From the NCBI RefSeq assembly GCF_000576555.1, contig NZ_CP007145.1, positions 434,001-498,000 of the forward strand: 64,000 nucleotides of DNA. The letters are read 5' to 3'. Position 1 is the stretch's first letter; each line of letters opens with the position of its first letter. This stretch comes from Hymenobacter swuensis DY53. GTDB lineage: Bacteria > Bacteroidota > Bacteroidia > Cytophagales > Hymenobacteraceae. Positions 1-8,476 of the stretch are shown here, piece after piece. The translations under genes were made by a program, and so were the position numbers. The notes beneath the pieces are model-generated. The model was not told the DNA's origin, did not search any database, and saw nothing but the letters and a program-made list of their open reading frames with translations.

Positions 1-347
1 CCGGCGAGGTGTGCCCCACCTGCGGCGGTACGGGCAAGATTTCAGCTTCCATCCTCGTGACGGACGAAATCGACAACAGCATTGACGACCTGCTGGTAGC
101 TCAAAACCAGTCGGGTATTACGCTTTCGGTGCATCCTTTCCTACATGCATACTATACCAAAGGGTTAGTAAGCCGGCAGATGAAATGGTACCTGAAGTAT
201 TACAAGTGGGTGAAGGTGATGAAAGACACCAGTCTGGGGCTCACCGAGTACCGCATCGAGGACGAGCACGGCGAGGAAATCGAGCTGCATTCGGCCGCGG
301 CGGCCATGAGCCGGTTGCAGGACCGGGAACTGGAAATAATTGACTGA
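1..347 (+). CDS. rng: Ribonuclease E/G family protein, C-terminal end (partial)
   Basis: The reading frame is open from the window edge and ends at a TGA at 345-347, so only the last ~114 residues are present. The sequence begins with a CPTCGGTGK motif, which matches the zinc-link cysteine motif (CPxCxGxG) of RNase G/E, where the cysteines of two subunits share a zinc ion. The rest, including the HPFLHAYYTKG stretch, resembles the C-terminal tail of Bacteroidota RNase G proteins. The family cuts single-stranded RNA during rRNA maturation and mRNA decay in the cytoplasm. The catalytic S1 and DNase I-like parts lie outside the window. A strong terminator follows at 385-420. Confidence 0.85.
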   Translation, partial: GEVCPTCGGTGKISASILVTDEIDNSIDDLLVAQNQSGITLSVHPFLHAYYTKGLVSRQMKWYLKYYKWVKVMKDTSLGLTEYRIEDEHGEEIELHSAAAAMSRLQDRELEIID

Positions 348-384
348 CGGATTTTTTCTGCGAGAAAACTCCTCCTGATAGAAG

Positions 385-420
385 AAAAGCCCGCTTTGCT
401 GGATGCAAGGCGGGCTTTTT
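385..420 (+). terminator. Rho-independent terminator after rng
   Basis: An inverted repeat pairs AAAAGCCCGC with GCGGGCTTTT around a short loop, with extra TTGC/GCAA pairing, and ends in a T run. It lies 38 nt after the rng stop codon. Confidence 0.85.
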
Positions 421-576
421 GTTGTTCTGCCGAGCCGTTACCGAGAGAAGGTGGTGCTCCCGTCTTTCAGCCATTGGAAGCGGATATTAGGATAGCAAAA
501 CGGTTCATTCAGCCAGAAATGCCGGCCGTTCGGCGAGGTTAAACGTACTTTCGACGTAGCACCTTACCCTTCTGCA

Positions 577-2913
577 ATGGATTCGTTACTCCCGGTATCC
601 CCTGATCTTCTAAACGCGGCGCAAGCGCACGAGCGGATTCAGGCGTTGGAACAGGAGCTGCGCCAAGTGAGAGCAGAGGCTCGCACAGTCGAAGCCCGTT
701 TGGGGCAACTGGTAAACCACCTGCAGGAAGGAATTCTGCTGACCGATCATACGGGGCATATTGCGCTGGTTAATGAACGGTTCTGTGCGCTGTGGGAGTT
801 AGAGGAACCGGCCGACTACTGGTTAGGTCGTAGGTGGGAGGAAATGGCCGCTGTGATGTTGCCGCTGGCCGCAGACAGTGTCATGTTTGAGCAGCGGGTG
901 CATGCCTTGCGGGCGGCTGGACAGCCAGTGTTTAATGAGCTGATAGAACTGCAGGACGGCCGTGTGCTGGAGCGTGATTTTGTGCCGGTGCGGCAGATAG
1001 ATGGGCTCAATGCCCGGACCCTGATCCGGTTGCGTGATGCTACGGAGTACCAACGAGCCACGGAGCAGCTACGGGCGGTAGCCAGTATTCCAGGGCAGAA
1101 CCCCAACCCTATTTTCCGCATTGACGCCGACGGGCAAGTACTGTATAGCAATACGGCGGCCAATGTGCTGCACGCCAGTCTAGAGGAGAAGGACCAGAAC
1201 CGCCTGTTTACAAAAGCCCAGCGGCTTGCAGCGGCAGCCCTAAGCCAGAATACGCCCTGGCAGGTAGATGTTCCGGTGGGAGCCAGCTTTTATGCGGTAT
1301 TTGTGGCTCCTTTCCCGGAGGAAGGTTACGCGAACCTGTATCTGGTGAACATCACCAAGCGTATGTTGGCGGAGCAGGAGCTGAACCACGCCAAGGATGA
1401 AGCCGAAGCTGCCGTGCGGGCCCGGGAAAACTTCTTGGCCAACATGAGCCACGAAATCCGGACACCAATGAATGGGGTGCTGGGAATGGCTGCCCAGTTG
1501 GGCAAAACCCGCCTCGATACCCGGCAGCAGGATTTGCTGCGTATCATCCGGACTTCCGGCCAGCACTTGCTCAGCATTATCAATGACGTGCTGGACATGG
1601 CTAAAATCACGTCGGGTAAGCTGGAATTCGAGCAAACGGCTTTCAACCTCTGCGACTCAATGAATGAGGCGCTACAGCCGCTTATGCACCAGGCCATTGA
1701 GAAGGGAATTACTGTATCGGGCACTTTACTGAAGGAGTCGTGCCCGCTGCCGTGGGTGCTAGGCGACCCATACCGCATCAACCAGATCCTGATAAACCTC
1801 ATGGCCAACGCCGTGAAGTTTACGGAGCGTGGCGGGCACATTAATGTAGTAGGCCGTCAGGTAGACTCAACGCCAGAAACATTGACGGTAGAGTTTGCCG
1901 TGACAGATACAGGTATCGGTATACCAGAGTCGCAACGGGCCCGGATTTTTGAGGGCTTTACCCAAGCCTATGCCGATACTACCCGGCACTTTGGCGGAAC
2001 CGGACTGGGGCTTAGTATTTCGCGGGCCATTGTGGAGCAGCTGAACGGGGTGCTTACCGTGGAAAGTGAAGTAGGCAAGGGCAGCACATTCCGGTTTCAG
2101 CTGGCTCTGCCGCGCACGCCCGCCGTGGTGGAAGCTCCTGCTATGTCATCTTACAATACCGGCGCGTTGCATGGTCGGCGCGTGCTGCTGGTAGAAGACA
2201 ATCAGATTAACCGCGACGTAGCCCGTATGCTGCTGGAGGAATGGGGCGTTGTGGTGGATGAGGCTGAGAATGGCCAGCAGGGCGTAGATATGTATCAGCA
2301 GCAGCTCTACGATGCCGTATTAATGGACATTCAGATGCCGGGTATGAGCGGCTTGGATGCTACAGCCATTATCCGGCAGCTGCCCGATGCCCGGCAGGCT
2401 AACGTCCCGATTCTGGCCCTTACGGCCAATGCCTTTCGGGCTGATAATGCGCGGTACTTGGCAGCTGGTATAAACGCCTGCCTGGCCAAGCCTTTTGAGG
2501 AGGCAGAGTTGTACCAAGAGCTGAAAAACCTGCTACAAGAGCCAAACACGCCCGCTGTTACCACGCTCAGCTATGACCTTACCAAGCTCCGCGCTCTGTC
2601 GCACGGGCGGGAGGCGTTTGTGGGGAAGATTATCCGCTCCTTTCTGGCGAATGTACCTGTCAGCATCGCACAGCTGGAAGCTGCCGCCGCCAGCGGCGAC
2701 TGGCAGCAGGTTGCTGCCCTCGTGCATCACATCAAGCCCGGGATAGAATCATTGGGCGTACGGGAGGTAGCCGGGGCACTGCAGCAGCTGGAGCAGTTGG
2801 AAACCGGTCACGGAACAGAGGCCCGGCCTTTGCACGAAGCGGTGGCGCGCCTCGTGGCCCAGGTAAAGCGTGCGTTACACGAACTACGCCAGGAGTTGCC
2901 TGCCAACTCGTAA
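577..2913 (+). CDS. Hybrid sensor histidine kinase (PAS-HisKA-HATPase-REC-HPt)
   Basis: This is a 778-residue hybrid kinase. There is no clear signal peptide or membrane span, so it is probably cytoplasmic. A short N-terminal coiled coil (about 15-45) is followed by one or two PAS-like sensor regions (about 45-270). The HisKA H-box NMSHEIRTP carries the phospho-accepting His292. The HATPase domain shows DTGIGIP and GGTGLGLSI. A receiver domain starts near residue 532, with acidic residues Glu540/Asp541 and phospho-acceptor Asp584 in LMDIQMPG. A C-terminal HPt domain has HHIKPG, with His717 the likely phosphoryl acceptor. The protein thus carries a full His-Asp-His relay and would pass phosphate to a separate regulator. 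The next gene, a LytTR regulator, is convergent and ends 3 nt away, so co-transcription is excluded even if they are partners. Confidence 0.9.
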   Translation: MDSLLPVSPDLLNAAQAHERIQALEQELRQVRAEARTVEARLGQLVNHLQEGILLTDHTGHIALVNERFCALWELEEPADYWLGRRWEEMAAVMLPLAADSVMFEQRVHALRAAGQPVFNELIELQDGRVLERDFVPVRQIDGLNARTLIRLRDATEYQRATEQLRAVASIPGQNPNPIFRIDADGQVLYSNTAANVLHASLEEKDQNRLFTKAQRLAAAALSQNTPWQVDVPVGASFYAVFVAPFPEEGYANLYLVNITKRMLAEQELNHAKDEAEAAVRARENFLANMSHEIRTPMNGVLGMAAQLGKTRLDTRQQDLLRIIRTSGQHLLSIINDVLDMAKITSGKLEFEQTAFNLCDSMNEALQPLMHQAIEKGITVSGTLLKESCPLPWVLGDPYRINQILINLMANAVKFTERGGHINVVGRQVDSTPETLTVEFAVTDTGIGIPESQRARIFEGFTQAYADTTRHFGGTGLGLSISRAIVEQLNGVLTVESEVGKGSTFRFQLALPRTPAVVEAPAMSSYNTGALHGRRVLLVEDNQINRDVARMLLEEWGVVVDEAENGQQGVDMYQQQLYDAVLMDIQMPGMSGLDATAIIRQLPDARQANVPILALTANAFRADNARYLAAGINACLAKPFEEAELYQELKNLLQEPNTPAVTTLSYDLTKLRALSHGREAFVGKIIRSFLANVPVSIAQLEAAAASGDWQQVAALVHHIKPGIESLGVREVAGALQQLEQLETGHGTEARPLHEAVARLVAQVKRALHELRQELPANS

Positions 2914-2916
2914 CGC

Positions 2917-3639
2917 CTACAGCCCCCGCAACTGGCTGTAAAATGCCTCCTGGTACGATTTGCCCACGGGTACTTCGTATTTCCCGAGCGCCAGCATGTT
3001 ATCTTCAATGGCATCGATGCGCTGGGTGTTGATAATATAGCTACGGTGAGCCCGCACGAAATGCGCGAACGGCAGCCGGTCGGCCAAGGCTTTGAGCGTG
3101 AGGTACACAATGTGCTTTTGCGTGTCCGTGACCAGAATAGAGTAGGTCGACATGGCTTCGATGAATAGTACGTCATCGAAATTGAGACGGAGCATGCGCG
3201 TGCCCACTTTAATGAACAGTTCGGAGCCTTTCGCTTCTACGGAGGCAGCAGGGGCGGGGCCGGTCTTAGGCTTCTGTCGGTCTAGCACCCGGATAATGGC
3301 CTGCGTGAAACGGGGCAGATTTACAGGTTTTACCAGGTAGTCAGCTACCTGCAGCTCGAAAGCATCCACGGCAAAATCCCGGTGGGTGGTAACCATAATA
3401 ATGGCTGGGGCTGGTTGAGGCAGCAGGCGGGCCAGTTCCAGGCCAGTCAGGTGGGGCATTTCTATATCGAGTAGCAACAAATCGGCGTTGCCACCCTCCC
3501 GGAAATACTGTAAGGTTTCCAGGCTGCCAGGTAGCGAGGCCACGAGTTCCAGCTCCGGTGTGAGCTCCACCAGATGCTCCAGCGTCAGGCGGTTGATTTC
3601 GTTGTCATCAACGATGACACAGGCAAAAGGTGCGGGCAT
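2917..3639 (-). CDS. LytTR-family response regulator
   Basis: This 240-residue protein has an N-terminal receiver domain (about 5-120) with the acidic pair Asp11/Asp12, phospho-acceptor Asp58 in LLDIEMPH, Thr84 and Lys104 in LVKP. A C-terminal LytTR DNA-binding domain (about 138-240) contains the typical FVRAHRSYIIN stretch. Proteins of this type bind direct repeats upstream of target genes when phosphorylated. The gene is tail to tail with the hybrid kinase, with 3 nt between the stop codons. No dedicated LytS-type kinase is adjacent on the same strand. The receiver is complete, so the protein should be phosphorylatable; the cognate kinase is not shown by the sequence. Confidence 0.93.
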   Translation of the reverse strand: MPAPFACVIVDDNEINRLTLEHLVELTPELELVASLPGSLETLQYFREGGNADLLLLDIEMPHLTGLELARLLPQPAPAIIMVTTHRDFAVDAFELQVADYLVKPVNLPRFTQAIIRVLDRQKPKTGPAPAASVEAKGSELFIKVGTRMLRLNFDDVLFIEAMSTYSILVTDTQKHIVYLTLKALADRLPFAHFVRAHRSYIINTQRIDAIEDNMLALGKYEVPVGKSYQEAFYSQLRGL

Positions 3640-4013
3640 ATGCGCATAACTAAAAGGACGCGAAAAGAGCCTGATGGGACCGGGGAAAATCTCAAAAAAG
3701 AATAGTTGCCAGCTCTTTACTATATGGCTTGCAAGATAAGCTCAGCGGGACACAGGAGCCGACTAAGGCTCGACGCATCTGGCTGAACCCAGATGTTAGC
3801 TCGATGAATGCCGCTTGATTCTGGGTTGCGCACAGGTCCCGTCAGCCCTGTTGATTGATGAATAGCGAAAATCTTTCGGAGAGAAAAGACGGCAGTTCGG
3901 TAAGCTGGGCTCCGCGTTGGGCTGCTACCGGCAAAACAGGGCACGGCTAGCGGGTAAAGTTGAGACGTCTTCCACCTTGAAGATGCTCGCTACTCCCTTA
4001 TGCACCTGCTGCC
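3640..4013. other. Intergenic stretch with no recognisable gene
   Basis: This 374-nt stretch lies upstream of the LytTR gene and before a decayed gene. It contains short open frames on both strands, but none has a recognisable protein sequence. It probably holds the LytTR promoter on the minus strand. I see no convincing RNA gene or repeat in it. Confidence 0.5.
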
Positions 4014-4394
4014 ACGAAACAAATTCTCTACGCCTTATTGCTGCCTTTCTCGCTGATCTGCAGCGCCCAGACGGCCCTGCTGCCGGTGCCCCAACGCGCG
4101 GCCCTTGTCGCCGCCAATGCGGCACTCAATGCTCGTTTCCTGCAACTAACCTGCTACCTCACCGACGTACTCCGGTTGTCCGGCAAGCAGGCCCGCGAGG
4201 TCCGGCGCGCCACGCTCACGGAGCTGTAACAGCAGAAAACCACAACCTCTGAGCGGGCCGTAACAAAATATGATGCTGCGCTGCTACGGATTATGAACGC
4301 GGGCCAGTACAGGGTCTTTCGGTGGCTGTAGGACCGCCAGCCGGTCGCAAATCTGCTCCTCACCCCCATTGCTGCTAAAGTCGCGCAGCGGTAA
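4014..4394 (+). pseudogene. Decayed gene for a small secreted protein
   Basis: Read in one frame, this stretch gives a protein of 126 codons plus a stop at 4392-4394. It starts like an export signal: x-KQILYALLLPFSLICSAQ, with Lys, a hydrophobic core and an Ala-x-Ala-like cleavage region. The first codon is ACG (4014-4016) where ATG would be expected. Two in-frame stops interrupt it: TAA at 4227-4229 (codon 72) and TAG at 4329-4331 (codon 106). The segments between stops remain protein-like, with LSGKQAREVRRATLTEL followed by KYDAALLRIMNAGQYRVFRWL. That pattern is reminiscent of small Spy/CpxP-like periplasmic proteins, an inference only. Start loss plus two point nonsense changes without frameshifts suggests recent inactivation. 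A shorter product from an internal TTG at 4038 cannot be excluded. Confidence 0.6.
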
Positions 4395-4422
4395 GAAACC
4401 ATTGCTTTCAGATACTCATCCG

Positions 4423-4489
4423 CCACTTACTGCAACACCCCGCCCGCAGTGCTGGAAAGCAGCTGCGGGCGGGGTGTTGCAGTAAGTGG
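4423..4489. repeat. Perfect 27-bp inverted repeat (possible terminator)
   Basis: The arms at 4423-4449 and 4463-4489 are exact reverse complements of 27 bases, separated by a 13-nt loop that can itself pair. The repeat lies 11 nt after the stop of the minus-strand barrel gene. No clear T run follows on either strand, so it differs from the classic terminators elsewhere in the window. It may act as a terminator or mRNA-stabilising hairpin, or be a mobile palindromic unit. Confidence 0.7.
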
Positions 4490-4500
4490 TTAAAGTCGGA

Positions 4501-5181
4501 TTAGAATTTAATCCCCAGATCCAGCGCAAACTCGCTGTTCTTTAGCTCCACGTCCTTGAAGCCTCGCTCGTCACCGAAGTAGTTGTCGATGTTGAGCAGG
4601 CCCCGGTGGTAGCTCAGGCCGGCCAGCACTTTGGTGCTCTGGCCCAGCTGATACTCCACGCCGAAACCCGCCCGCAGACCGGCATCCGGCACGATGACGT
4701 ATTTAGACGCTTTGGTTTCGACGTTAGGCGTGTTGGATCCAGGGTCGGTGAAGCGCTTTTCTCCATCAATACGGCCGGCAATGGCAGCGTTGAGCGAGCC
4801 GCCTAGCTGGAAATACAGCTTGGTGTCGGTAGCAATGTCGTTGGTGAACAGTTTTACTGTGAGGGGCACCTGCAAATACTGCAGCCCGACTTTCTGCTCC
4901 ACCCGCACGTTGCGGGCCGGATCAAAGTAGCTGATGGTGCCGCCTTTGCCCGTAAGTTCCAGGCCGGTGCTGAAGGCGTAATTCTGGCCGAAAAAGTAAT
5001 CCACTATAATCCCGCCCCCGATGCCGAGCTTGGATTGCTCGTTCTGGAAGCCGTAGGCGGCGGGCGAGTCGGTGCGCAGGTGCGTAACCGATGGAGAAAC
5101 CTTTAAACCAATTTCAACCTGTGCGGAGGCCGCACCGATGGTGACGCCGCTAACAAAGAGGGCAAGCAGGGCTTTTTTCAT
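4501..5181 (-). CDS. Outer-membrane beta-barrel (porin-family) protein
   Basis: The 226-residue product begins MKKALLALFVSG and has an export signal ending near ASAQ (cleavage around residue 20). The frame is open 45 nt further upstream, but the ATG at 5179-5181 starts the signal peptide and is preferred. After cleavage the protein shows alternating beta-strand patterns with Gly and aromatic residues (GLKVSPSVTHL, GLRAGFGVEYQL) and ends in ALDLGIKF, whose C-terminal Phe is typical of outer-membrane barrels. It resembles the eight-stranded OMP_b-brl family common in Bacteroidota; substrates are unknown. A TATCTTTG promoter-like element lies upstream at 5257-5264. Three related barrels occur near 37-39 kb. 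Confidence 0.82.
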   Translation of the reverse strand: MKKALLALFVSGVTIGAASAQVEIGLKVSPSVTHLRTDSPAAYGFQNEQSKLGIGGGIIVDYFFGQNYAFSTGLELTGKGGTISYFDPARNVRVEQKVGLQYLQVPLTVKLFTNDIATDTKLYFQLGGSLNAAIAGRIDGEKRFTDPGSNTPNVETKASKYVIVPDAGLRAGFGVEYQLGQSTKVLAGLSYHRGLLNIDNYFGDERGFKDVELKNSEFALDLGIKF

Positions 5182-5256
5182 GATAGCTACGGAATTACGA
5201 TGAGGGGAAACACGAAGCCATGGCACTCGGCCGTTGGGATTTGGCTAATTTCGCCC

Positions 5257-5264
5257 CAAAGATA
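5257..5264 (-). promoter_or_regulatory. Bacteroidota -7 promoter element (TATCTTTG) for the barrel gene
   Basis: The minus strand reads TATCTTTG, matching the Bacteroidota -7 consensus TAnnTTTG, 75 nt before the barrel gene. No good -33 TTTG is seen at 19-20 nt. Confidence 0.45.
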
Positions 5265-5272
5265 GAAGCGTG

Positions 5273-6298
5273 ATGCATATTCCTGCCCGTTTGCGTACCC
5301 TGGTGGCCGTACTGGCCGCCACCACTGGGCTGCTGGCCTGTAGCCGCAGCCAGGAAAGCTGTGAATTGAACCCCGAAGTAGCCAAAGTTTCGGCCCCGGT
5401 AAACCTGGAGCGACTGGAGAAACCTTTCTTTCAGATCAAAACTACAGCCGATGCTGACCGCTTTTTGCGGGACAATGGCCTGTTTGCCCGGCAGTTTCTG
5501 CAGAGCGGACAGTATCCGGTGGGGGTATTGGCTGCCACGCTCACGCGGTTGGCCACCAATGTAAAGCTCCAGCAGCTGGGCACTCAGGCAGATACTACTT
5601 TCAAGGCCACTCAGCTGGAACAGCAGCTACGGCCCATGTTTCAGCACATTCGCTACTCCTTCCCGAAGTTTCGGGTGCCGCCCGTCAAAACCTTCGTGAG
5701 CGGCCTGAGCCAGGATTTGTTCGTAAATGACAGCCTCCTGGTACTCAGTACCGATTTTTTTGTGGGTCCTAAAGCCAGCTACCGGCCCAATGTGCCAGAG
5801 TACATCAAGCGGCGCTATACCAAGGAGCATCTGGTGCCTACCGTGGCGCTGGCTATCAGCAGCAAGTACAACCAAAAGCAGCTTACTAACCAAACCATGC
5901 TGAGTGAGATGGTGCAATTTGGCAAGTCGCTCTACTTTGCTGAGCAAGTGCTGCCCTGCACGCCCGATTCGCTTATCATTGGCTACAGTGACCGGGAAAT
6001 GGCCGGCGTGCATTTCAACGAAGGGAAAATCTGGGCGCATTTTATTGAGAAAAACCTGCTCTATAATACCGCCCCATTCACCATTCAGAAGTACATCGGG
6101 GAGCGGCCCAACATTCCGGAAATCGACAAGACTTGCCCTGGCCGGGTAGGGGCGTGGATTGGCTGGCAGATTGTGCGTAAATACATGGCCGAAAACCCTG
6201 GTGTAACACTTCCGCAGCTCATGGCTGAGAAGAATGCCCAGCGCATCCTCAACGCCTCCCGTTACCGGCCCAAGGTGAACCGGGGCAAGGTGAGTTAG
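5273..6298 (+). CDS. gldB: Gliding motility lipoprotein GldB
   Basis: The 341-residue product begins with a lipoprotein signal whose lipobox GLLAC places the acylated cysteine at residue 23, so it should be anchored in a membrane facing the periplasm or outside. The body, including the YIKRRYTKEHLVPTVA and MAGVHFNEGKIW stretches, matches what I know of GldB-type proteins, which are needed for gliding in Flavobacterium and relatives. An in-frame GTG at 5270 directly precedes the chosen ATG and is an alternative start. Other gld genes are not present in the window. The next gene, a glycosyltransferase, follows after 90 nt on the same strand. The minus-strand promoter element of the upstream barrel gene lies just before this start. 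Confidence 0.85.
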   Translation: MHIPARLRTLVAVLAATTGLLACSRSQESCELNPEVAKVSAPVNLERLEKPFFQIKTTADADRFLRDNGLFARQFLQSGQYPVGVLAATLTRLATNVKLQQLGTQADTTFKATQLEQQLRPMFQHIRYSFPKFRVPPVKTFVSGLSQDLFVNDSLLVLSTDFFVGPKASYRPNVPEYIKRRYTKEHLVPTVALAISSKYNQKQLTNQTMLSEMVQFGKSLYFAEQVLPCTPDSLIIGYSDREMAGVHFNEGKIWAHFIEKNLLYNTAPFTIQKYIGERPNIPEIDKTCPGRVGAWIGWQIVRKYMAENPGVTLPQLMAEKNAQRILNASRYRPKVNRGKVS

Positions 6299-6388
6299 CG
6301 CGCAGAATGAGACTCAACGGGAACCGTATTTTAGCGAGGAGAAGAGCTGCTCACAATCCATAGCTCAGCATTCAGCCCTCACCAGTAG

Positions 6389-7588
6389 ATGCACATTGCC
6401 GTTTTCAGCCAGTATCATACCAACCCCGACTGCCCCGCTACCAGTCGGCATTACTCGTTGCTGACGCAGCTGGCTAAAACGCACCGCATCACGCTCATTA
6501 CCACCCGTACCTGGGAGCAACAGCGCCTGACCCGAGAATTTCCGTGGGTGCCGGAAGGGGTGGAAATGCGGGCCGCTGCGGTGCCCTATGACAACCGCAT
6601 GGGTGTGGCCCGGCGGGCTTTATCATTCGGGCAGTACGCGGCGTATGCGCTGCGGGAAGGACTGCGGATAGACAAACCCGACGTTATCTGGGGCATTAGT
6701 ACGCCCCTGACGGCGGCGTGGGCGGCCGCTCAGGTGGCCCGCTGGCGGCGTGTACCGTGGGTGTTTGAAGTGCAGGATCTATGGCCTTCTTTTCCTATTG
6801 CTATGGGCGCGGTGCCCAACCGGCTGGCGCAGCGCAGCCTGTATGCCCTGGAGCGCGGCCTGTATCAGTCGGCCCAACATATTTTGCCCCTTTCGCCTGA
6901 CATGACCGAATACGTGCGGCAGTCAGGCATTCCTGCCGAGAAGCTTACCACCGTGCTGAACGGCACCGATTTGGATCTGGCGGCGCAGGCAACGGACGTG
7001 GCCGTGGAGGAATTGCGCCGGCAATGGGAGTTGCAAGGGTGCCGGGTAGTGCTCTACGCCGGCACCTTCGGGCGGGCGAATGATATTCCGCTACTGATAG
7101 ATGCCGCTGTTCAGTTAGCTCCGATGTGCCCTGAGGTAGTGTGGCTATTCATGGGGCACGGGTTTTACGATGTGCTGCTGGAACAGGCTGCGCTGCGCTA
7201 TTCATTTATCCGGGTGGTGCCGCCGCAGCCGCGCCACGCAGTTTTCACCTGGTTTAAGTTGGCCGATGTCTCAGTGGCTTCCTTTCTGGGCCTCCCAGTA
7301 CTGGATGCTAATTCACCCGCCAAGTTCTACGACAGCCTAGCCGTTGGTACGCCAGTTATTGTCACGAACCCCGGCTGGACGAAGCGTCTGGTAGAGCAAC
7401 AGCAGTGCGGCTGGTATTCTCCCGCCAGTGATGCTACCGCTTTAGCGAAGAAGCTAGCCCACCTGTTTCAAGTTCCTGAGGAACTGCGGGCGGCCGGTGC
7501 GCGGGGCCAGCAAGTAGCCAGTACTGACTTCGACCGCCAACAGATAGGCAGAACGGTGCAGCAAATTCTGGAAGCAGCCTACCTATAA
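6389..7588 (+). CDS. Glycosyltransferase family 4 protein
   Basis: The 399-residue protein has the two Rossmann-like halves of GT-B glycosyltransferases. The N-terminal half opens with AVFSQYHTNPDCPATSRHYSL, as in WbuB-like GT4 enzymes, and includes FEVQDLWPSFPIA. The linker carries VLNGTDLDL. The C-terminal half has VLYAGTFGRANDIPLLIDAA and ends with the donor-binding AVGTPVIVTN segment. Such enzymes transfer sugar from a nucleotide-sugar donor at the cytoplasmic face of the membrane during polysaccharide or O-antigen synthesis. The acceptor cannot be told. No other polysaccharide-cluster gene is adjacent, so it is an orphan glycosyltransferase here. It lies 90 nt after gldB and may be co-transcribed with it. 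Confidence 0.87.
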   Translation: MHIAVFSQYHTNPDCPATSRHYSLLTQLAKTHRITLITTRTWEQQRLTREFPWVPEGVEMRAAAVPYDNRMGVARRALSFGQYAAYALREGLRIDKPDVIWGISTPLTAAWAAAQVARWRRVPWVFEVQDLWPSFPIAMGAVPNRLAQRSLYALERGLYQSAQHILPLSPDMTEYVRQSGIPAEKLTTVLNGTDLDLAAQATDVAVEELRRQWELQGCRVVLYAGTFGRANDIPLLIDAAVQLAPMCPEVVWLFMGHGFYDVLLEQAALRYSFIRVVPPQPRHAVFTWFKLADVSVASFLGLPVLDANSPAKFYDSLAVGTPVIVTNPGWTKRLVEQQQCGWYSPASDATALAKKLAHLFQVPEELRAAGARGQQVASTDFDRQQIGRTVQQILEAAYL

Positions 7589-7644
7589 AGGGAACTTATA
7601 AACTTGCTATGACTACTTATATACTAAGTTGTGCCTTTGGATAA

Positions 7645-8355
7645 TTAATGCTGACTTTCAGAGGGCTTTATGGCTTTTTTGACCGGAAGTTTAGCAGGTA
7701 AAGTATCCTGCTTACTCACCACATCCGCGTAGTATTTGCACCAGCTGGTGAGCGGGCATACAGCACATTTGGGCGAGCGGGCCACGCAGATGTACCGGCC
7801 GTGCAGAATCAGCCAGTGGTGCGCCTTGGGCACCAGGGCCTCGGGGATGTAGCGCACTAATTCCTTTTCCACCGCCAGCGGTGTGGTGGCCGTTTTGCTT
7901 ACGAGGCCCAGCCGGTGCGACACCCGGAATACATGGGTGTCCACAGCCATGGCGGGCTGGTTGTAAATCACCGAGACGACTACATTGGCCGTTTTGCGCC
8001 CCACTCCAGGTAGCCGCTGCAACTCCTCAATCGTGCTGGGTACCTCACCTCCGAAATCCTGCACCAACATGCGGCCCAGCCCCGCCAGGTGCTTAGCCTT
8101 GTTGTTAGGGTACGATACGCTGCGGATAAACAGAAAAATATCTTCTGCCGAGGCCGCTGCCAACTCGGTCGGTGTGGGAAACTGTTGCAGCAATGCTGGC
8201 ATTACCTGATTTACCCGTTTATCGGTGCATTGAGCGCTGAGCACTACGGCTACAATCAGTTCATAGGGGTTGGAATACAGCAGTTCGGTTTCCGGCTCAG
8301 GAAAATGCGTGGTGAAGTACTCCAGGAAATGACGAAACCGTTCGGGCTTGCGCAT
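7645..8355 (-). CDS. nth: Endonuclease III (DNA glycosylase/AP lyase)
   Basis: The 236-residue protein removes oxidised pyrimidines from DNA and cuts the abasic site. The helix-hairpin-helix LPGVGRKTANVV carries the catalytic Lys121, and VDTHVFRV carries Asp139; these match Lys120 and Asp138 of the E. coli enzyme. A [4Fe-4S] cluster loop uses Cys190, Cys197, Cys200 and Cys206 (spacing 6-2-5). Length is close to the usual 211, with a Lys-rich tail. The frame is open to a TTG at 8385, but the ATG at 8353-8355 aligns with the known family start. A TAACTTTG element about 60 nt upstream may be the promoter, and it lies inside the terminator of the sigma-factor unit. Confidence 0.95.
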   Translation of the reverse strand: MRKPERFRHFLEYFTTHFPEPETELLYSNPYELIVAVVLSAQCTDKRVNQVMPALLQQFPTPTELAAASAEDIFLFIRSVSYPNNKAKHLAGLGRMLVQDFGGEVPSTIEELQRLPGVGRKTANVVVSVIYNQPAMAVDTHVFRVSHRLGLVSKTATTPLAVEKELVRYIPEALVPKAHHWLILHGRYICVARSPKCAVCPLTSWCKYYADVVSKQDTLPAKLPVKKAIKPSESQH

Positions 8356-8402
8356 GAGGATAGCTAAGGGACGTGAAGCAGCCAATGAAGCCGGCAGAGC
8401 GC

Positions 8403-8452
8403 AAAAAAACGCGCCGCAAAGTTACCATCCTAGGTAGCTTCGCGGCGCGTTT
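8403..8452 (-). terminator. Terminator of the sigma-factor unit, overlapping the nth promoter region
   Basis: On the minus strand AAACGCGCCGC pairs exactly with GCGGCGCGTTT, the stem is extended by a near-perfect inner pairing, and a run of seven T follows. It lies 24 nt after the stop of the probable anti-sigma gene. Confidence 0.75.
8417..8424 (-). promoter_or_regulatory. Candidate -7 promoter element for nth (TAACTTTG)
   Basis: The minus strand reads TAACTTTG, a match to TAnnTTTG, ending 61 nt before the nth ATG. It lies within the 3' arm of the upstream terminator, so the two signals share bases. Confidence 0.4.
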
Positions 8453-8476
8453 CCTCTCGTAAGTAACTATAGCAGG

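Noticed and set aside
3917..4252. A plus-strand frame overlapping the decayed gene
   Set aside because: The protein-like sequence and signal peptide are in a different frame; this one reads as Arg/Pro-rich shadow.
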